A DNA stretch of 49,240 nt from Pararhodospirillum photometricum DSM 122 (GCF_000284415.1 NC_017059.1:1309197-1358436), one strand, 5' to 3'. Shown: positions 23,491 to 34,268, numbered from the stretch's first letter. Notes: generated from the letters alone by a model not told the origin. Translations and numbers: made by a program.

Positions 23491-24627
23491 ATGCGCGCCA
23501 TCGTCCCCCTCCTTGTCCTGTGCTTGATCTGCGGCTTCGCCCACGCCACCCCTCTCCCCCCTCCCGACCCTCCCCCCCTTCCCGACCCGCCCTTTTCCCT
23601 CCCCCCGGCGGCTCTGACCGTGTTCCAGCCCGCAGGGCCGCCCCAATCGGTGGTCGTGCTGTTTTCCGACGCCCGGTGGGGGACGCGCGAACGGGCGCTG
23701 GCGACCCGCTGGCAGCGCCAGGGCGCCCTCGTCGTCGGCCTCGATACCCCGGCACTGCTGGCCCACATCAATACCGCCGAGCCCGGCGACTGCACCGATC
23801 TGGCCAACACCTTGGAGGGCTATAGCCAGGATCTGCAAAAGGCCCTGGCCGTTGATCCCTATCTCAGCCCGATCCTGGCGGGGACCGGCACCGGTGGCGC
23901 CCTGGCCCTGGCCACCATGGCGGGCGCCGACGTCAACACCTATGGGGCCGCCGTGGTGGTGGACCCCGCTGCCGTCGTGCCCGCCCAAGCCTCTGTATGC
24001 CGCCGGGAGAACGATCCGCCCCTGCCGGCTCTGGCCTATGGGTTCACGGCGCAAGACGATCCAGTGCGCGTTCTTCTGACCCCCACCGCCCCCCCCGAGA
24101 CCCGGCGCCTGATCCGGGCGCTGACACGGCCTCTGCCGGCGATCCGCACGGTCCGGGTTTCGCTGCCTCCCGACGAGGCGCTGGCCCGGCGCGTCAGTCG
24201 GCTGTTGGCCAACCGCAGCGGGATCGCCGATGCCGCCCTGGTTCCCCTGCCGGCGACAGCAAGCCGCGATCTCATGGCCATTGTGCTGTCCGGGGATGGC
24301 GGCTGGCGTGACCTGGACCGGGAGATTGCCCTCCAATTCCAGAAGGAGGGGAGGCACCGCAGCCGCCGCAGGCGCCCTATTGGGGCGCGGCGCCGCAACC
24401 GCCGCAGGCACCCTATGGGGGCATGGCACCCCAGCCGCCGCAGGCACCCTATGGGGGCATGGCACCGCAGCCGCCCCAGGCTCCCTATGGCACGGCACCG
24501 GCGGACGGTTTGGCGAACGCCTATGGCTACGGCTATGGCTATGCCACCGGACCAGGTGCGGCGCCGGGAGCGGCTTATGCCCCGGCGGGAACCCCGGCGG
24601 CTTCGGCTTCGATGTTCCAGAGTTTGA
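23491..24627 (+). CDS. acvB: AcvB/VirJ-like protein, C-terminal domain truncated and fused
   Basis: The N-terminus MRAIVPLLVLCLICGFAHAT is a signal peptide, so the protein is periplasmic. Residues to about 255 match the first (inactive) alpha/beta-hydrolase-like domain of AcvB. The start of the second, VirJ, domain is seen in DLMAIVLSGDGGWRDLDREI. AcvB hydrolyses lysyl-phosphatidylglycerol made by MprF/LpiA, and the neighbouring mprF supports this identity. After about residue 285 (near 24345) homology stops and the frame runs into Arg/His/Pro-rich sequence that is the wrong frame of the next gene's repeats, ending at 24627. The nucleophile-serine region of the VirJ domain is absent, so hydrolase activity is unlikely. 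Start ATG 23491 follows CAGGAG. Confidence 0.72.
   Translation: MRAIVPLLVLCLICGFAHATPLPPPDPPPLPDPPFSLPPAALTVFQPAGPPQSVVVLFSDARWGTRERALATRWQRQGALVVGLDTPALLAHINTAEPGDCTDLANTLEGYSQDLQKALAVDPYLSPILAGTGTGGALALATMAGADVNTYGAAVVVDPAAVVPAQASVCRRENDPPLPALAYGFTAQDDPVRVLLTPTAPPETRRLIRALTRPLPAIRTVRVSLPPDEALARRVSRLLANRSGIADAALVPLPATASRDLMAIVLSGDGGWRDLDREIALQFQKEGRHRSRRRRPIGARRRNRRRHPMGAWHPSRRRHPMGAWHRSRPRLPMARHRRTVWRTPMATAMAMPPDQVRRRERLMPRREPRRLRLRCSRV
24354..24497 (+). repeat. Four tandem 36-base units encoding APQPPQAPYGGM
   Basis: Four consecutive 36-base units (24354-24389, 24390-24425, 24426-24461, 24462-24497) encode 12-residue Pro/Gln-rich repeats such as APQPPQAPYGGM and APQPPQAPYWGA in the frame of the downstream small membrane protein. 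In the acvB frame the same DNA encodes Arg-rich nonsense, showing that the repeat belongs to the downstream gene. The first unit starts only a few bases beyond the point where acvB homology ends. Confidence 0.85.
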
Positions 24628-24896
24628 CCAACGCTTCGTGGACCCGGGGGTGGGTCGATTTCCAGAACGACGCCTACGTCAAGGGGTTGGTGGTCGGCGC
24701 CGTGGCGGCCCTGATCTTGAGCAATCCCTCGATGCAAAAGAAGACCCTGACCGGGCTCGCCTCGCTGTGGGGCCTGTTCCAAGGCGGCATGGAGGAAATC
24801 AAGGAGCGGTTCCGCGACGCCGAGGCCGAGATGCAAGCGGCGGCGCGCGGCGCGGTGCCTACGGGAGAAGACGACGGTCCCTCACCCGAGGCCTGA
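24423..24896 (+). CDS. Small membrane-associated protein with Pro/Gln repeats, 5' end missing
   Basis: The first ATG in frame is at 24423, giving 157 residues, but the same frame is open back to 24312 with no start codon, and the tandem repeats begin before the ATG. The true N-terminus is therefore probably lost at the junction with acvB. After the repeats comes a Gly/Tyr-rich linker (AYGYGYGYATGPG), then FQNDAYVKGLVVGAVAALIL, with one transmembrane helix, and an amphipathic acidic tail (MEEIKERFRDAEAEMQAA). The arrangement resembles YtxH/DUF5132-like proteins encoded beside P1B-type ATPases, and here an ATPase follows after 78 bases. A scaffolding or accessory role is inference only. Confidence 0.6.
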   Translation: MAPQPPQAPYGGMAPQPPQAPYGTAPADGLANAYGYGYGYATGPGAAPGAAYAPAGTPAASASMFQSLTNASWTRGWVDFQNDAYVKGLVVGAVAALILSNPSMQKKTLTGLASLWGLFQGGMEEIKERFRDAEAEMQAAARGAVPTGEDDGPSPEA

Positions 24897-24974
24897 TCGT
24901 GTCCGCCTGACTTTAACGTGAACACGGCCGGAGTCTCCCGTCGCAGACTCCGGCTCCGGCTCCTTGGGGGGATC

Positions 24975-27107
24975 ATGGCTCGCCTCGTTCATCGCCTTCC
25001 CGGCCGTTCCCGCTTCAAGATGGCCTCTCTGCGCGACCGCCGCCTCGACCAGCGGTATTTGCGGGGCTACCTTGAAGGGGTGGCCGGGGTCACGCGCGTG
25101 CGGCTCAATCCGGCGGCGCTGTCCGTGGTCGTGGAACACGAGGCCACGGCAGCGGCGGCCCAGCGCGTCGAAGACGCCGTGCGCCTTCTCGACCAAACGC
25201 CGCTGCCCCGCACGCAAGCGGTGGATCAGAGCGAGGATCCCCTGGATGCCAGCCCCTTGTTCCTGGGGGGCGGCTTATGCCTTGCGTTGCCGTTTTTGCC
25301 GCCCTCGCTGAAGGCGGGCTTGACCGTCGTGCATGTCGCCGACACGGTTCGGCGTGGCGTTGCGACCTTGCTGACCGAGGGGTTGCGGGTCGAAGTGCTT
25401 GATGCTACGGCGGTGGGGTTGGCCACCCTCCGAGGCGAGTATGCCACAGCCAACATTACCCAATGGCTGTTGAATCTCGCCGGGCTGATTGAAGACTCCA
25501 CACGCCGCGCTAGTGACGACCTCGTGTTGCGCCTGCTCAAACCCGACGTGGAAACGGTTTGGGTCGAGGCCGAGGACGGCACGGTCAGCGAAATTCCCTT
25601 CAAGGATGTCGCGCCCGGCGCGCGGGTGCGTATCCAGGCCGGCGAAACCATCGCCGTGGACGGGGTGGTGGTCGCGGGGGCGGCCACGGTCAACCAGTCG
25701 GCAGTCACCGGCGAGAGCCTGCCGGTGCCGCGCGAGGCCGGTGACGCCGTGCTCTCGGGCTCGGTGATCGAGGAAGGCCGCCTCAGCGTCATCGCCGAAC
25801 GGGTGGGCGACGCCACGACAACGGCGCGCATCGCCCAGTTCCTGCAACGTGCTCTCGCCGAGGAGGCCATCACCCAATCCAAGGCCGACGAGTTGGCCGA
25901 CCAGCGCATCATCATCACCCTCGCTTCGGGCGTGGCGGTGTTCTTGATGACCCGCTCGGTGCGCCGCCTGGAATCGGTGTTTTTAATCGACTTCTCGTGC
26001 GCTGGTAAGCTTGGGACCTCCATGGCCATCAAGTCGGCCATGGTCAAGGCGGCGCGGGTCGGCGCCTTGGTCAAGGGCGGGCGGGCCCTGGAAAAGCTGG
26101 CCGATGCCGATACCCTGGTCTTCGACAAAACCGGCACCTTGACCCACAACGAACTCGAAGTCACCCGCATCGTCTGCCTCGACGAAACCACCTGTTCCAG
26201 CGAGGATGCCCTGTTGGCCCTGGTCGCCTCGGTGGCCGAACACTCGCGTCATCCCGTCTCGGCGGCGGTGGTGGACGTGGCACGGCGGCGCTCCCTGGCC
26301 CACATGGGCCACGAGGAGGTGGACTTTTTCATCGGCCATGGCCTTGCCACCCGGGTGGGCGACCTCACGGTACGCATTGGTAGCCGCCACTACCTGGAGG
26401 CTCATGAGGCCATCGACTTCTCGCCTTACGAGGATGTTCTGGCCGACCTCACGGCCGAAGGCGGATCCTTGCTCTATGTCGGCGCCGATGGCCGTCCGCA
26501 TGGTGTCATTGCCCTGCGCGATCGGGTGCGTCCCGAGGCCCGCGCCGTCTTGGAGCGTCTGCGCGAGAATGGCATCCGCCGGCTGGTCATGATCACCGGT
26601 GACACCCCGGACACCGCTCATGCCTTGGGTGAGCGCCTGGGGCTCGACGAGGTGCATGCCCAGGTGGCTCCGGAAAACAAGGCCCACCTGATCCAAACCC
26701 TGCAAGCCCAGGGCTGCAAGGTGGCCTACGTGGGCGATGGCGTCAACGATGCCCCGGCTCTCATGGTTGCCGATGTCGGCATCGCCATGCCGCGCGGCGC
26801 CGACGTGGCCCGGGCCACCGCCGATGTGGTCTTGATGCGCGACGCCTTGGATGGCGTGGCCCACATCCACGACTTGGCGCGCTCGACCCTCTCTGTCATC
26901 GACACCAACTTCAAGGTGGCGGCCACCATCAACACCGGCTTGCTGCTCGGGGCGGCCCTGGGTCGGCTTTCCCCGGTGCTGGCCGCCGTGCTGCACAATG
27001 GAACCACCCTAGGCGTGCTTGGCAATGCCTTCCTGGGCGGAGACTTCTCCCGCGAAGGGATCCGCTCCGCCCTCTCCGACCTGCGGTCTCTGGGGGCAGG
27101 GCGTTAA
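24975..27107 (+). CDS. Heavy-metal-type P1B ATPase, non-canonical metal site
   Basis: A 710-residue P-type ATPase. An N-terminal HMA-like fold (RLVHRLPGRSRFKMASLRDR) lacks CxxC. The actuator motif TGES is at about 245-248, the phosphorylated aspartate in DKTGTLTHNE at about 384, the nucleotide-domain HP motif in SRHPVSAA, and the hinge in VGDGVNDAPALMVADVG. In the metal-binding helix the usual CPC is replaced by DFSCAGKLGTSM (Cys about 342), as in the CtpC-like group thought to handle manganese or other first-row metals. The substrate is unproven. The ATG at 24975 is preceded by a G-run ribosome site. It is probably co-transcribed with the preceding small membrane protein. Confidence 0.85.
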   Translation: MARLVHRLPGRSRFKMASLRDRRLDQRYLRGYLEGVAGVTRVRLNPAALSVVVEHEATAAAAQRVEDAVRLLDQTPLPRTQAVDQSEDPLDASPLFLGGGLCLALPFLPPSLKAGLTVVHVADTVRRGVATLLTEGLRVEVLDATAVGLATLRGEYATANITQWLLNLAGLIEDSTRRASDDLVLRLLKPDVETVWVEAEDGTVSEIPFKDVAPGARVRIQAGETIAVDGVVVAGAATVNQSAVTGESLPVPREAGDAVLSGSVIEEGRLSVIAERVGDATTTARIAQFLQRALAEEAITQSKADELADQRIIITLASGVAVFLMTRSVRRLESVFLIDFSCAGKLGTSMAIKSAMVKAARVGALVKGGRALEKLADADTLVFDKTGTLTHNELEVTRIVCLDETTCSSEDALLALVASVAEHSRHPVSAAVVDVARRRSLAHMGHEEVDFFIGHGLATRVGDLTVRIGSRHYLEAHEAIDFSPYEDVLADLTAEGGSLLYVGADGRPHGVIALRDRVRPEARAVLERLRENGIRRLVMITGDTPDTAHALGERLGLDEVHAQVAPENKAHLIQTLQAQGCKVAYVGDGVNDAPALMVADVGIAMPRGADVARATADVVLMRDALDGVAHIHDLARSTLSVIDTNFKVAATINTGLLLGAALGRLSPVLAAVLHNGTTLGVLGNAFLGGDFSREGIRSALSDLRSLGAGR

Positions 27108-27119
27108 GAACGCGAGGGG

Positions 27120-27175
27120 GGCACTCGGTCGGGGGAACGCGGGGCGGCAGCCCTGCGTTCCCCCGACCGAGTGCC
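27120..27175. repeat. Perfect 21-bp inverted repeat, 14-base loop
   Basis: The left arm (27120-27140, beginning GGCACTCGG and ending GGAACGC) is exactly complementary to the right arm (27155-27175); the loop is 27141-27154. The stem can extend by three more pairs with one G-T wobble. It lies 13 bases after the P1B ATPase stop. No T-tract follows on either strand, so it is not a standard intrinsic terminator, though it would form a very stable RNA hairpin. It is unrelated to the CTGGGGAGGC family. Confidence 0.85.
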
Positions 27176-28912
<1,737 letters not shown>

Positions 28913-28940
28913 GGACTCATGCCGACCTGAGCCGCTTGCC

Positions 28941-28970
28941 CCCGGGAGGCTTGGTCTCCCGGGTTTTTTT
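28941..28970 (+). terminator. Rho-independent terminator after the CoA-transferase
   Basis: CCCGGGAG (28941-28948), loop GCTTGGT, CTCCCGGG (28956-28963), then seven Ts (28964-28970). A classic intrinsic terminator, distinct in sequence from the CTGGGGAGGC family. Confidence 0.9.
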
Positions 28971-29119
28971 GGGGCCTCCAGATTTATTGGATGGTTTCTA
29001 AAACGCAGTGACACTTCTTTGAAACGGCGGTATCCATATTCTAAAGTCGAGAGGGACAGGTCATCCCCATCCTCCTGGCAGGGTCCGGGCGGTCCCGACG
29101 TGGATATGGAGACAACGTG

Positions 29120-31315
29120 ATGGGATTCTTTTCGTTTTCCGCTCTTAAATCCATCCAGCTTAAAATCGCCCTCCTGTCCGGCCTTCTTCTCATTGCCACC
29201 GTTTTGGTCATGACGGGCTTTGGCGTTTATTCCTCCTACGGGACCAGCCGGGTGGTCTCGGCCGATGTGGCCCGGCTGGCCGACGCGACAACCAAGGAGA
29301 CCCTGGTCCATCGAGCCAGCGCCGAGGCGCGCTCCATCAAGGCGGAACTCGATCTGGGCTTTGATGCCGCTCGCACCATAGCCAAGGTGTTCGCAGTCGA
29401 GGCAGAAGAGAAGACTGCCCATGAAACAGGGGAAAAGCGGAAATATTTCAACTCTGTTCTGCGGCGTGTCTTGGAAGATAACCCAGGGTTTAATGGCACC
29501 TACTCGGCCTGGGAACCGAATGCTCTGGATGGTGAGGACAATACCTTTGTCGGGCAGACCCAAATGGGATCAGATAGCACCGGCCGTTTCCTGCCCTATT
29601 GGACCCGTAACGACACCACGGGCACTATCGCGGTCCAGCCGTTGGTGGAATACGATAGTGCCGCTCGCCACCCCAATGGACTGGTCAAAGGGGCGTGGTA
29701 TCTCAATCCCCAGAAAACCGGCAAGGAAAGCCTCCTTGGCCCCTTGCCCTATATCGTTCAGGGGAAACCGGTCTTTCTCGCGACCATGTCCGTTCCGATC
29801 GTCGTGGACGGGCGCTTCGCCGGGGTGGCCGGCGCTGACTATAACCTGGACTTCGTGCAACGCCTCGCCGAACAGGTCGATACCTCGTTGCTCGGGGGGG
29901 CCGGCACTGCGGTGATTGTCAACGATACCGGCTTGGTCGTGGCCAACAGTGGCGCGCCCCAGTCGATCGGAAAACCTGTCAGCGACTTGGGGCCACAGTG
30001 GGCGCAAACGCAGGCCACCGTGGCCGCAGGGCAAGCCGTGGTCCGCGACGATCCCTCCTTTGGCGATATCCACGTGTATGCGCCCATTCCCTTCGGTCGC
30101 TCCGGCACCGCCTGGGCCGTGGTGCTGACCCTGCCTCGCGCCGTCGTCATGGCCCCCGCCCAAGTGCTGGAACAAACCCTGGAGGCGCGGGCTACGACCG
30201 ACACCTTGTGGCAAGTTGCGGTTGGCCTCGGCATTGCGGCGGGGGCGATCATTTTGGTCGTGGTCGCCGCGCGGGGCATCGCCCGCCCGGTGCGCACCTG
30301 TGCCGCCTTTGCCGAAGGCATTGCCCAGGGCGATTTCAACCAATCCCTTGATCTCGAGCAGGCCGATGAGGTGGGGGTGCTCGCTCATTCGCTGCGGGCG
30401 ATGCAAGGCAGCTTGAAGCAGTCGATCGCCGCGCGTGCCGAGGATCAGGCCCGCGCCGAACAAGAGCGCCGCGTCACCATGAACCGCCTCGCCGATGCCT
30501 TCGAGGCCCGGGTTATGGACGTGGTCCGCATGGTGTCGGACTCGGCAAGCCAGTTGCAAGAGACCGCCCGGGCCATGTCCACGGTGGCCTCCGACAGCAG
30601 TCTTCAGGCCGAGACCGTTGCATCTGCCGCCTCGCAGGCCACTATGAACGTCGAAACCGTGGCGGCGGCTGCCGAGGAACTTTCCTCCTCCATTGCCGAG
30701 ATCGCCCGGCAGGTCGGGGACTCCGCGCGTATCTCCGGTGTGGCCTCCCAGGAGGCGAGCCGGGTCAACGGGATGGTCGAAAGCCTGACCGGTGCCGCCG
30801 ATCGCATTGGGCAGGTCGTCCAGCTCATCGACGATATCGCCAGCCAAACCAACCTGCTGGCCCTTAATGCCACCATCGAGGCGGCCCGCGCTGGCGATGC
30901 CGGCAAGGGATTTGCGGTCGTCGCCGGCGAGGTCAAGACCCTGGCCAGCCAGACCGGGCGCGCGACCGGTGAGATCGGCCAGCAAATCACCACTGTGCAA
31001 GAAGAAACCCGCCGCACCGTCGAGGCCATCAAGGGCATTGCCACGGTGATCAGCCAGATGCGCGACATCGCGGCCGCCATCACTGCCTCGGTCGAGGCCC
31101 AGGGGCGCGCGACGCAGGAAATCGCCAGCAATGTGCAAGAGGCCGCCCTCGGGACTCAGCAGGTGTCCTATACGATCACCGGCGTGACGGATAGCGCCTC
31201 GGCGACCGGGCGGGCCGCCGAGGATGTGCTGGTCTCGGCCGAGGCGTTGGCCAGTCATTCGGAAAAACTGCGCGGTGAACTGGATCGCTTTCTGGCCGAA
31301 ATCCGCTCCGCGTAA
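29120..31315 (+). CDS. Methyl-accepting chemotaxis protein with dCache-type sensor
   Basis: A 731-residue chemoreceptor. A first transmembrane helix (about 14-36, [20 protein letters not shown]) is followed by a ~330-residue periplasmic double-Cache domain with the typical [14 protein letters not shown] and TNDT-like [15 protein letters not shown] segments, which often bind amino acids or carboxylates. A second helix (about 365-388), a HAMP domain ([19 protein letters not shown]) and the cytoplasmic signalling domain follow. The hairpin tip reads [20 protein letters not shown], the region that contacts CheA/CheW. No CheR-docking pentapeptide is seen at the C-terminus. ATG 29120 has GGAG eight bases upstream; GTG 29117 is an alternative. 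The gene is monocistronic, ending at a strong hairpin. Confidence 0.93.
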   Translation: MGFFSFSALKSIQLKIALLSGLLLIATVLVMTGFGVYSSYGTSRVVSADVARLADATTKETLVHRASAEARSIKAELDLGFDAARTIAKVFAVEAEEKTAHETGEKRKYFNSVLRRVLEDNPGFNGTYSAWEPNALDGEDNTFVGQTQMGSDSTGRFLPYWTRNDTTGTIAVQPLVEYDSAARHPNGLVKGAWYLNPQKTGKESLLGPLPYIVQGKPVFLATMSVPIVVDGRFAGVAGADYNLDFVQRLAEQVDTSLLGGAGTAVIVNDTGLVVANSGAPQSIGKPVSDLGPQWAQTQATVAAGQAVVRDDPSFGDIHVYAPIPFGRSGTAWAVVLTLPRAVVMAPAQVLEQTLEARATTDTLWQVAVGLGIAAGAIILVVVAARGIARPVRTCAAFAEGIAQGDFNQSLDLEQADEVGVLAHSLRAMQGSLKQSIAARAEDQARAEQERRVTMNRLADAFEARVMDVVRMVSDSASQLQETARAMSTVASDSSLQAETVASAASQATMNVETVAAAAEELSSSIAEIARQVGDSARISGVASQEASRVNGMVESLTGAADRIGQVVQLIDDIASQTNLLALNATIEAARAGDAGKGFAVVAGEVKTLASQTGRATGEIGQQITTVQEETRRTVEAIKGIATVISQMRDIAAAITASVEAQGRATQEIASNVQEAALGTQQVSYTITGVTDSASATGRAAEDVLVSAEALASHSEKLRGELDRFLAEIRSA

Positions 31316-31341
31316 GCCGGCTCCGGCCGGGGGAGGGAGAC

Positions 31342-31382
31342 GGAATGCTGGGGAGGCTCGCCTCCCCAGCATTCCTTTTTTT
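31342..31382 (+). terminator. Intrinsic terminator of the CTGGGGAGGC family (copy 5)
   Basis: A perfect 16-bp stem, GGAATGCTGGGGAGGC (31342-31357) and its complement (31360-31375), with a TC turn, followed by seven Ts. It terminates the chemoreceptor gene. The T-run overlaps the stop codon (31381-31383) of the convergent minus-strand gene. The outer six base pairs differ from the other copies yet still pair perfectly. Confidence 0.88.
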
Positions 31383-33393
31383 AATGAATATCAGCGAGGT
31401 CGCGGACGATCCCGGGGTGATAAAACCGCTCGGTATCACGCCCCTGGCGCTTGGCCTCATACAAGGCAAGGTCGGCGGCGCGGGCCAAGGTCACCTCGTC
31501 TTGGCCATGCTCGGGGCATAGGGCGATCCCGACGCTGGCCGTCACCGACACGGTCAACCCATTGATCTCGATGGGGCGGGCAATGGTGGCGCGCAGCCGT
31601 TGGCACAACTCGCGCAGTTCGGCGCGATCCCCCCCTGGCAAGACCAAAACGACGAACTCATCGCCGCCAATCCGTCCTGCCAGATCGGAACGGCGCAGCA
31701 CAGCGCGCAACCGCCGTCCAACCTCCTGCAACACGCGATCGCCCACCGCATGGCCGTGGGTGCCGTTGATCGGCTTGAACCGGTCAAGGTCAATGTACAG
31801 CAAAGCCAGGGGCGGTCCCTCTCCCCCCGGGCGCGGCAAAGCCTGGTGCAGACGATCCGAAACCTGGGCCCGGTTGGGCAGGCCGGTCAGGGGGTCGTGT
31901 TGGGCCATGTGGCGAATGCGCTCCTCGGTGCGCCGCCGCTCGGTCAGGTCGGTCAGGGAGCCAATGGTGGCCATGCTGCCGCCATAAGACAACTGCCCTG
32001 CCGTCAACTCCACCCAACGCTCGCTGCCGTTGGCATGCAACAGCCTGATTTCGTACCGGTTGGGGGTGGGGTCTCCCCGCCCCCGTGCCTGGGACCGCGC
32101 CTGGACGAGACCGCGATCATCCGGGTGAACCAGGGTGTAGGGGTCCATGCGCAGCAACTCCTCGCGGGAGAAGCCGGTCAGGGTGGTCAGGACCGGGTTC
32201 ACCAGGATCAGCCGACCGTCGCGCACCACGAACAACCCCACGCTCGTGGTTTCGCTCAGGACTTTAAACCGCCCTTCGCTTTCGTCCAGGGCGGCGTGGA
32301 CATCTCTCAACTCGGCGTTGAGGCGGGCCACGTGGCGCCGGTGGCGCGAGCGTAGGAGGCTCGTGCCGACAAGCAGGGCCAAAAGACCAGCGCCGCCCAG
32401 GCTGTAAGTGGGCCATGCCCCGCTCAGGCCGTTGGGGGGGGTGGCGTTGTACAGAAAGCCTCCGAGCGGCAGACCCGGCGGCAGCAGGCCAATTTCGGCA
32501 TACGTATCGGCAATATGGCGCCAGCGGGCCGGGCTCATGTACCCGATCTCCACCAGATCAGGGCGGATCAGGGGCGCGGTTTGATGGGCTTCATACTCGT
32601 AAAAGGCCCGCTCGTGACTGTCAGGGGCGCGGGCCAGAATCATGTCGATGACCTGGGCCGGATGGCTGAGAGCGTATTGCCATCCCTTGAGCGAGGCCGC
32701 CCGGAACGCTCGAACCCGCGCCGGGTGCCGGTCAATTTCCTGTTCCGAGGTAAAGAGCGTGTCGCCGTAAAAATCGATACCCTGGGTGCGGGGAGAGAAA
32801 AGAAGATAGGGAAAGCCGGCTCGCTCAAAATAATAAAGCTCGTTGGTGGTATAGGCCGACATGGCATCGACCATCCCCTCCATCAGGTCCTGGGGATCGA
32901 AACTATGATCAAGGAGGGTCAGTGTTCCAGGAGCGATGCCTTCTTTTTGCAAGCTGGCCAGCAGCTCCTCGGACTGAGGTTCCAGCATTACGCGGCGTCC
33001 CACCAGATCGTGCAAGGTTTGGCCGGGAAACAAGGAGCGCGCCACCAGGACCAGCGGCGAATGCTGAAAAATGACCGCCAAGGCCACCACCGGGTGCCCC
33101 GCGTGGCGGGCCAGCAAAAGGCTGCTGGTGCCGATCCCGTAATGTCCTTCGTCCGCGACCACTGCCTGGACCACGTCGGTGCCGGGCAAGGCTTCGCGGA
33201 TGTCCACGTCCAGTCCGGCTTCGCGATAATACCCCAGGCTTTGCGCGGCATAGTAGCCAGCAAACTGGAAGGCATGAGTCCATTTCAGGTGCAAGACCAC
33301 CCGTTCCACCGGCTGCGCTGCCTGGAGCGGCCCCAACAGGCACAGCACAAACAGGGAGACCAGCGCCAGGACAAGGGGCAGAGGCCCTCTCAT
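31381..33393 (-). CDS. THI5/NMT1-like periplasmic sensor with PAS and GGDEF domains
   Basis: A 670-residue membrane-bound diguanylate cyclase. A signal sequence (1-25) leads to a periplasmic domain (about 28-315) homologous to SsuA/THI5/NMT1 solute-binding proteins (VVLHLKWTHAFQFAGYYAAQ, GIGTSSLLLARHAGHPVV, which usually bind pyrimidine thiamine precursors or sulfonates). Next come a transmembrane helix (about 329-348), a coiled segment, a PAS/PAC domain (about 365-490) and GGDEF (about 500-670). GGDEF is intact at about 576-580 and is preceded by the RRSD inhibitory site, so active, feedback-controlled c-di-GMP synthesis is expected. ATG 33393 overlaps the stop of the upstream lytic transglycosylase by 4 bases. 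The ligand is inferred by fold only. Confidence 0.87.
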   Translation of the reverse strand: MRGPLPLVLALVSLFVLCLLGPLQAAQPVERVVLHLKWTHAFQFAGYYAAQSLGYYREAGLDVDIREALPGTDVVQAVVADEGHYGIGTSSLLLARHAGHPVVALAVIFQHSPLVLVARSLFPGQTLHDLVGRRVMLEPQSEELLASLQKEGIAPGTLTLLDHSFDPQDLMEGMVDAMSAYTTNELYYFERAGFPYLLFSPRTQGIDFYGDTLFTSEQEIDRHPARVRAFRAASLKGWQYALSHPAQVIDMILARAPDSHERAFYEYEAHQTAPLIRPDLVEIGYMSPARWRHIADTYAEIGLLPPGLPLGGFLYNATPPNGLSGAWPTYSLGGAGLLALLVGTSLLRSRHRRHVARLNAELRDVHAALDESEGRFKVLSETTSVGLFVVRDGRLILVNPVLTTLTGFSREELLRMDPYTLVHPDDRGLVQARSQARGRGDPTPNRYEIRLLHANGSERWVELTAGQLSYGGSMATIGSLTDLTERRRTEERIRHMAQHDPLTGLPNRAQVSDRLHQALPRPGGEGPPLALLYIDLDRFKPINGTHGHAVGDRVLQEVGRRLRAVLRRSDLAGRIGGDEFVVLVLPGGDRAELRELCQRLRATIARPIEINGLTVSVTASVGIALCPEHGQDEVTLARAADLALYEAKRQGRDTERFYHPGIVRDLADIH

Positions 33394-34268
33394 GATGGGG
33401 GAGCGCCGATGCGGCGTTCCTGCCAAGCCTTTAGCTTTTCGGCGCGCCACGCCTCGGCGGCCGCCCTGCGCTCGGCGTCCTCCTGCGTCTTGCGGGCCTG
33501 CGCGGCGGCGCGTTTGGCATTTGCCTGGGCGGCAATGGCCTGGGATTGGGCCAGGAAGGCCTCGGCGCGAGCCGCCCCTGCCACGCGGTAGCGCTCCAGG
33601 AGCGACGAGGGCCGCGGAGGGGAGACCTGCGACACTTGTTGAGGAGCATCGTTGCCGGTGAAGCGTCCGGGGGTGACCTGTGAGGCCAACACCAGACGGG
33701 CGGGGGCGGTGGCCTCGGCCTCGGTCCACGCCTGATTGATCTTGCCGGCATAGCGCTCGGCATATTCCGGGGTGCGGGAATGATAGGCCGTCACCGATGC
33801 CGCCCAGGAGTTGGTTTCGGCATAGAGCCGTCGCAAAAAGGAAACGGCATAGGCGACGTTGGCGGCGGGATCCAGGGCCTCGTCCACGTTGTCGAAGGCC
33901 TCGCCATGGAAATGCAGGTTCACCTGCATGCAGCCCACATCGATATTTCTCACACCCCGGGCCTGGAGCGCCTGCACCGCGGCCAGGGCCTCGGCCTTGC
34001 TCGGATAAAAATTCCCATCCCCGCCCGACGTCACAGTCCAAGGCCAGGCAACTCTTGCCCGCAAGGTGGGGGACCAGCGGCCCGACTCGACCAGGGAAAT
34101 GGCGGTCAGCATGTGGGGCGGAAAGCCGGCGTCCCGGTTATAGGTCTCGGTATGCGCCGCACACAGCGCCTCGGTCGGGACCATATCGGCGGCCCACGCA
34201 TTGCCACCGACCCAAGCCGAAAGCACCAGAACGACTGCAAGGGAAGGAAGCGCTTTTGGGGCCATCAC
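33390..34268 (-). CDS. Secreted lytic transglycosylase (SLT domain)
   Basis: A 292-residue protein with signal peptide (ALPSLAVVLVLSAWVGGNAWA) and a compact SLT/goose-lysozyme-like domain (about 30-190). The catalytic glutamate, about residue 61, is in SLVESGRW, followed by the family segments DVGCMQVNLHFHGEAF and AVSFLRRLYAETNSWAASVTAYHS. It should cleave peptidoglycan glycan strands in the periplasm. The C-terminal third is an Ala/Arg/Glu-rich probable coiled coil (AKRAAAQARKTQEDAERRAA). The start is GTG 34268 or ATG 34265. It is translationally coupled to the downstream THI5-PAS-GGDEF gene through an ATGA overlap, an unusual pairing. Confidence 0.87.
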   Translation of the reverse strand: MMAPKALPSLAVVLVLSAWVGGNAWAADMVPTEALCAAHTETYNRDAGFPPHMLTAISLVESGRWSPTLRARVAWPWTVTSGGDGNFYPSKAEALAAVQALQARGVRNIDVGCMQVNLHFHGEAFDNVDEALDPAANVAYAVSFLRRLYAETNSWAASVTAYHSRTPEYAERYAGKINQAWTEAEATAPARLVLASQVTPGRFTGNDAPQQVSQVSPPRPSSLLERYRVAGAARAEAFLAQSQAIAAQANAKRAAAQARKTQEDAERRAAAEAWRAEKLKAWQERRIGAPPS

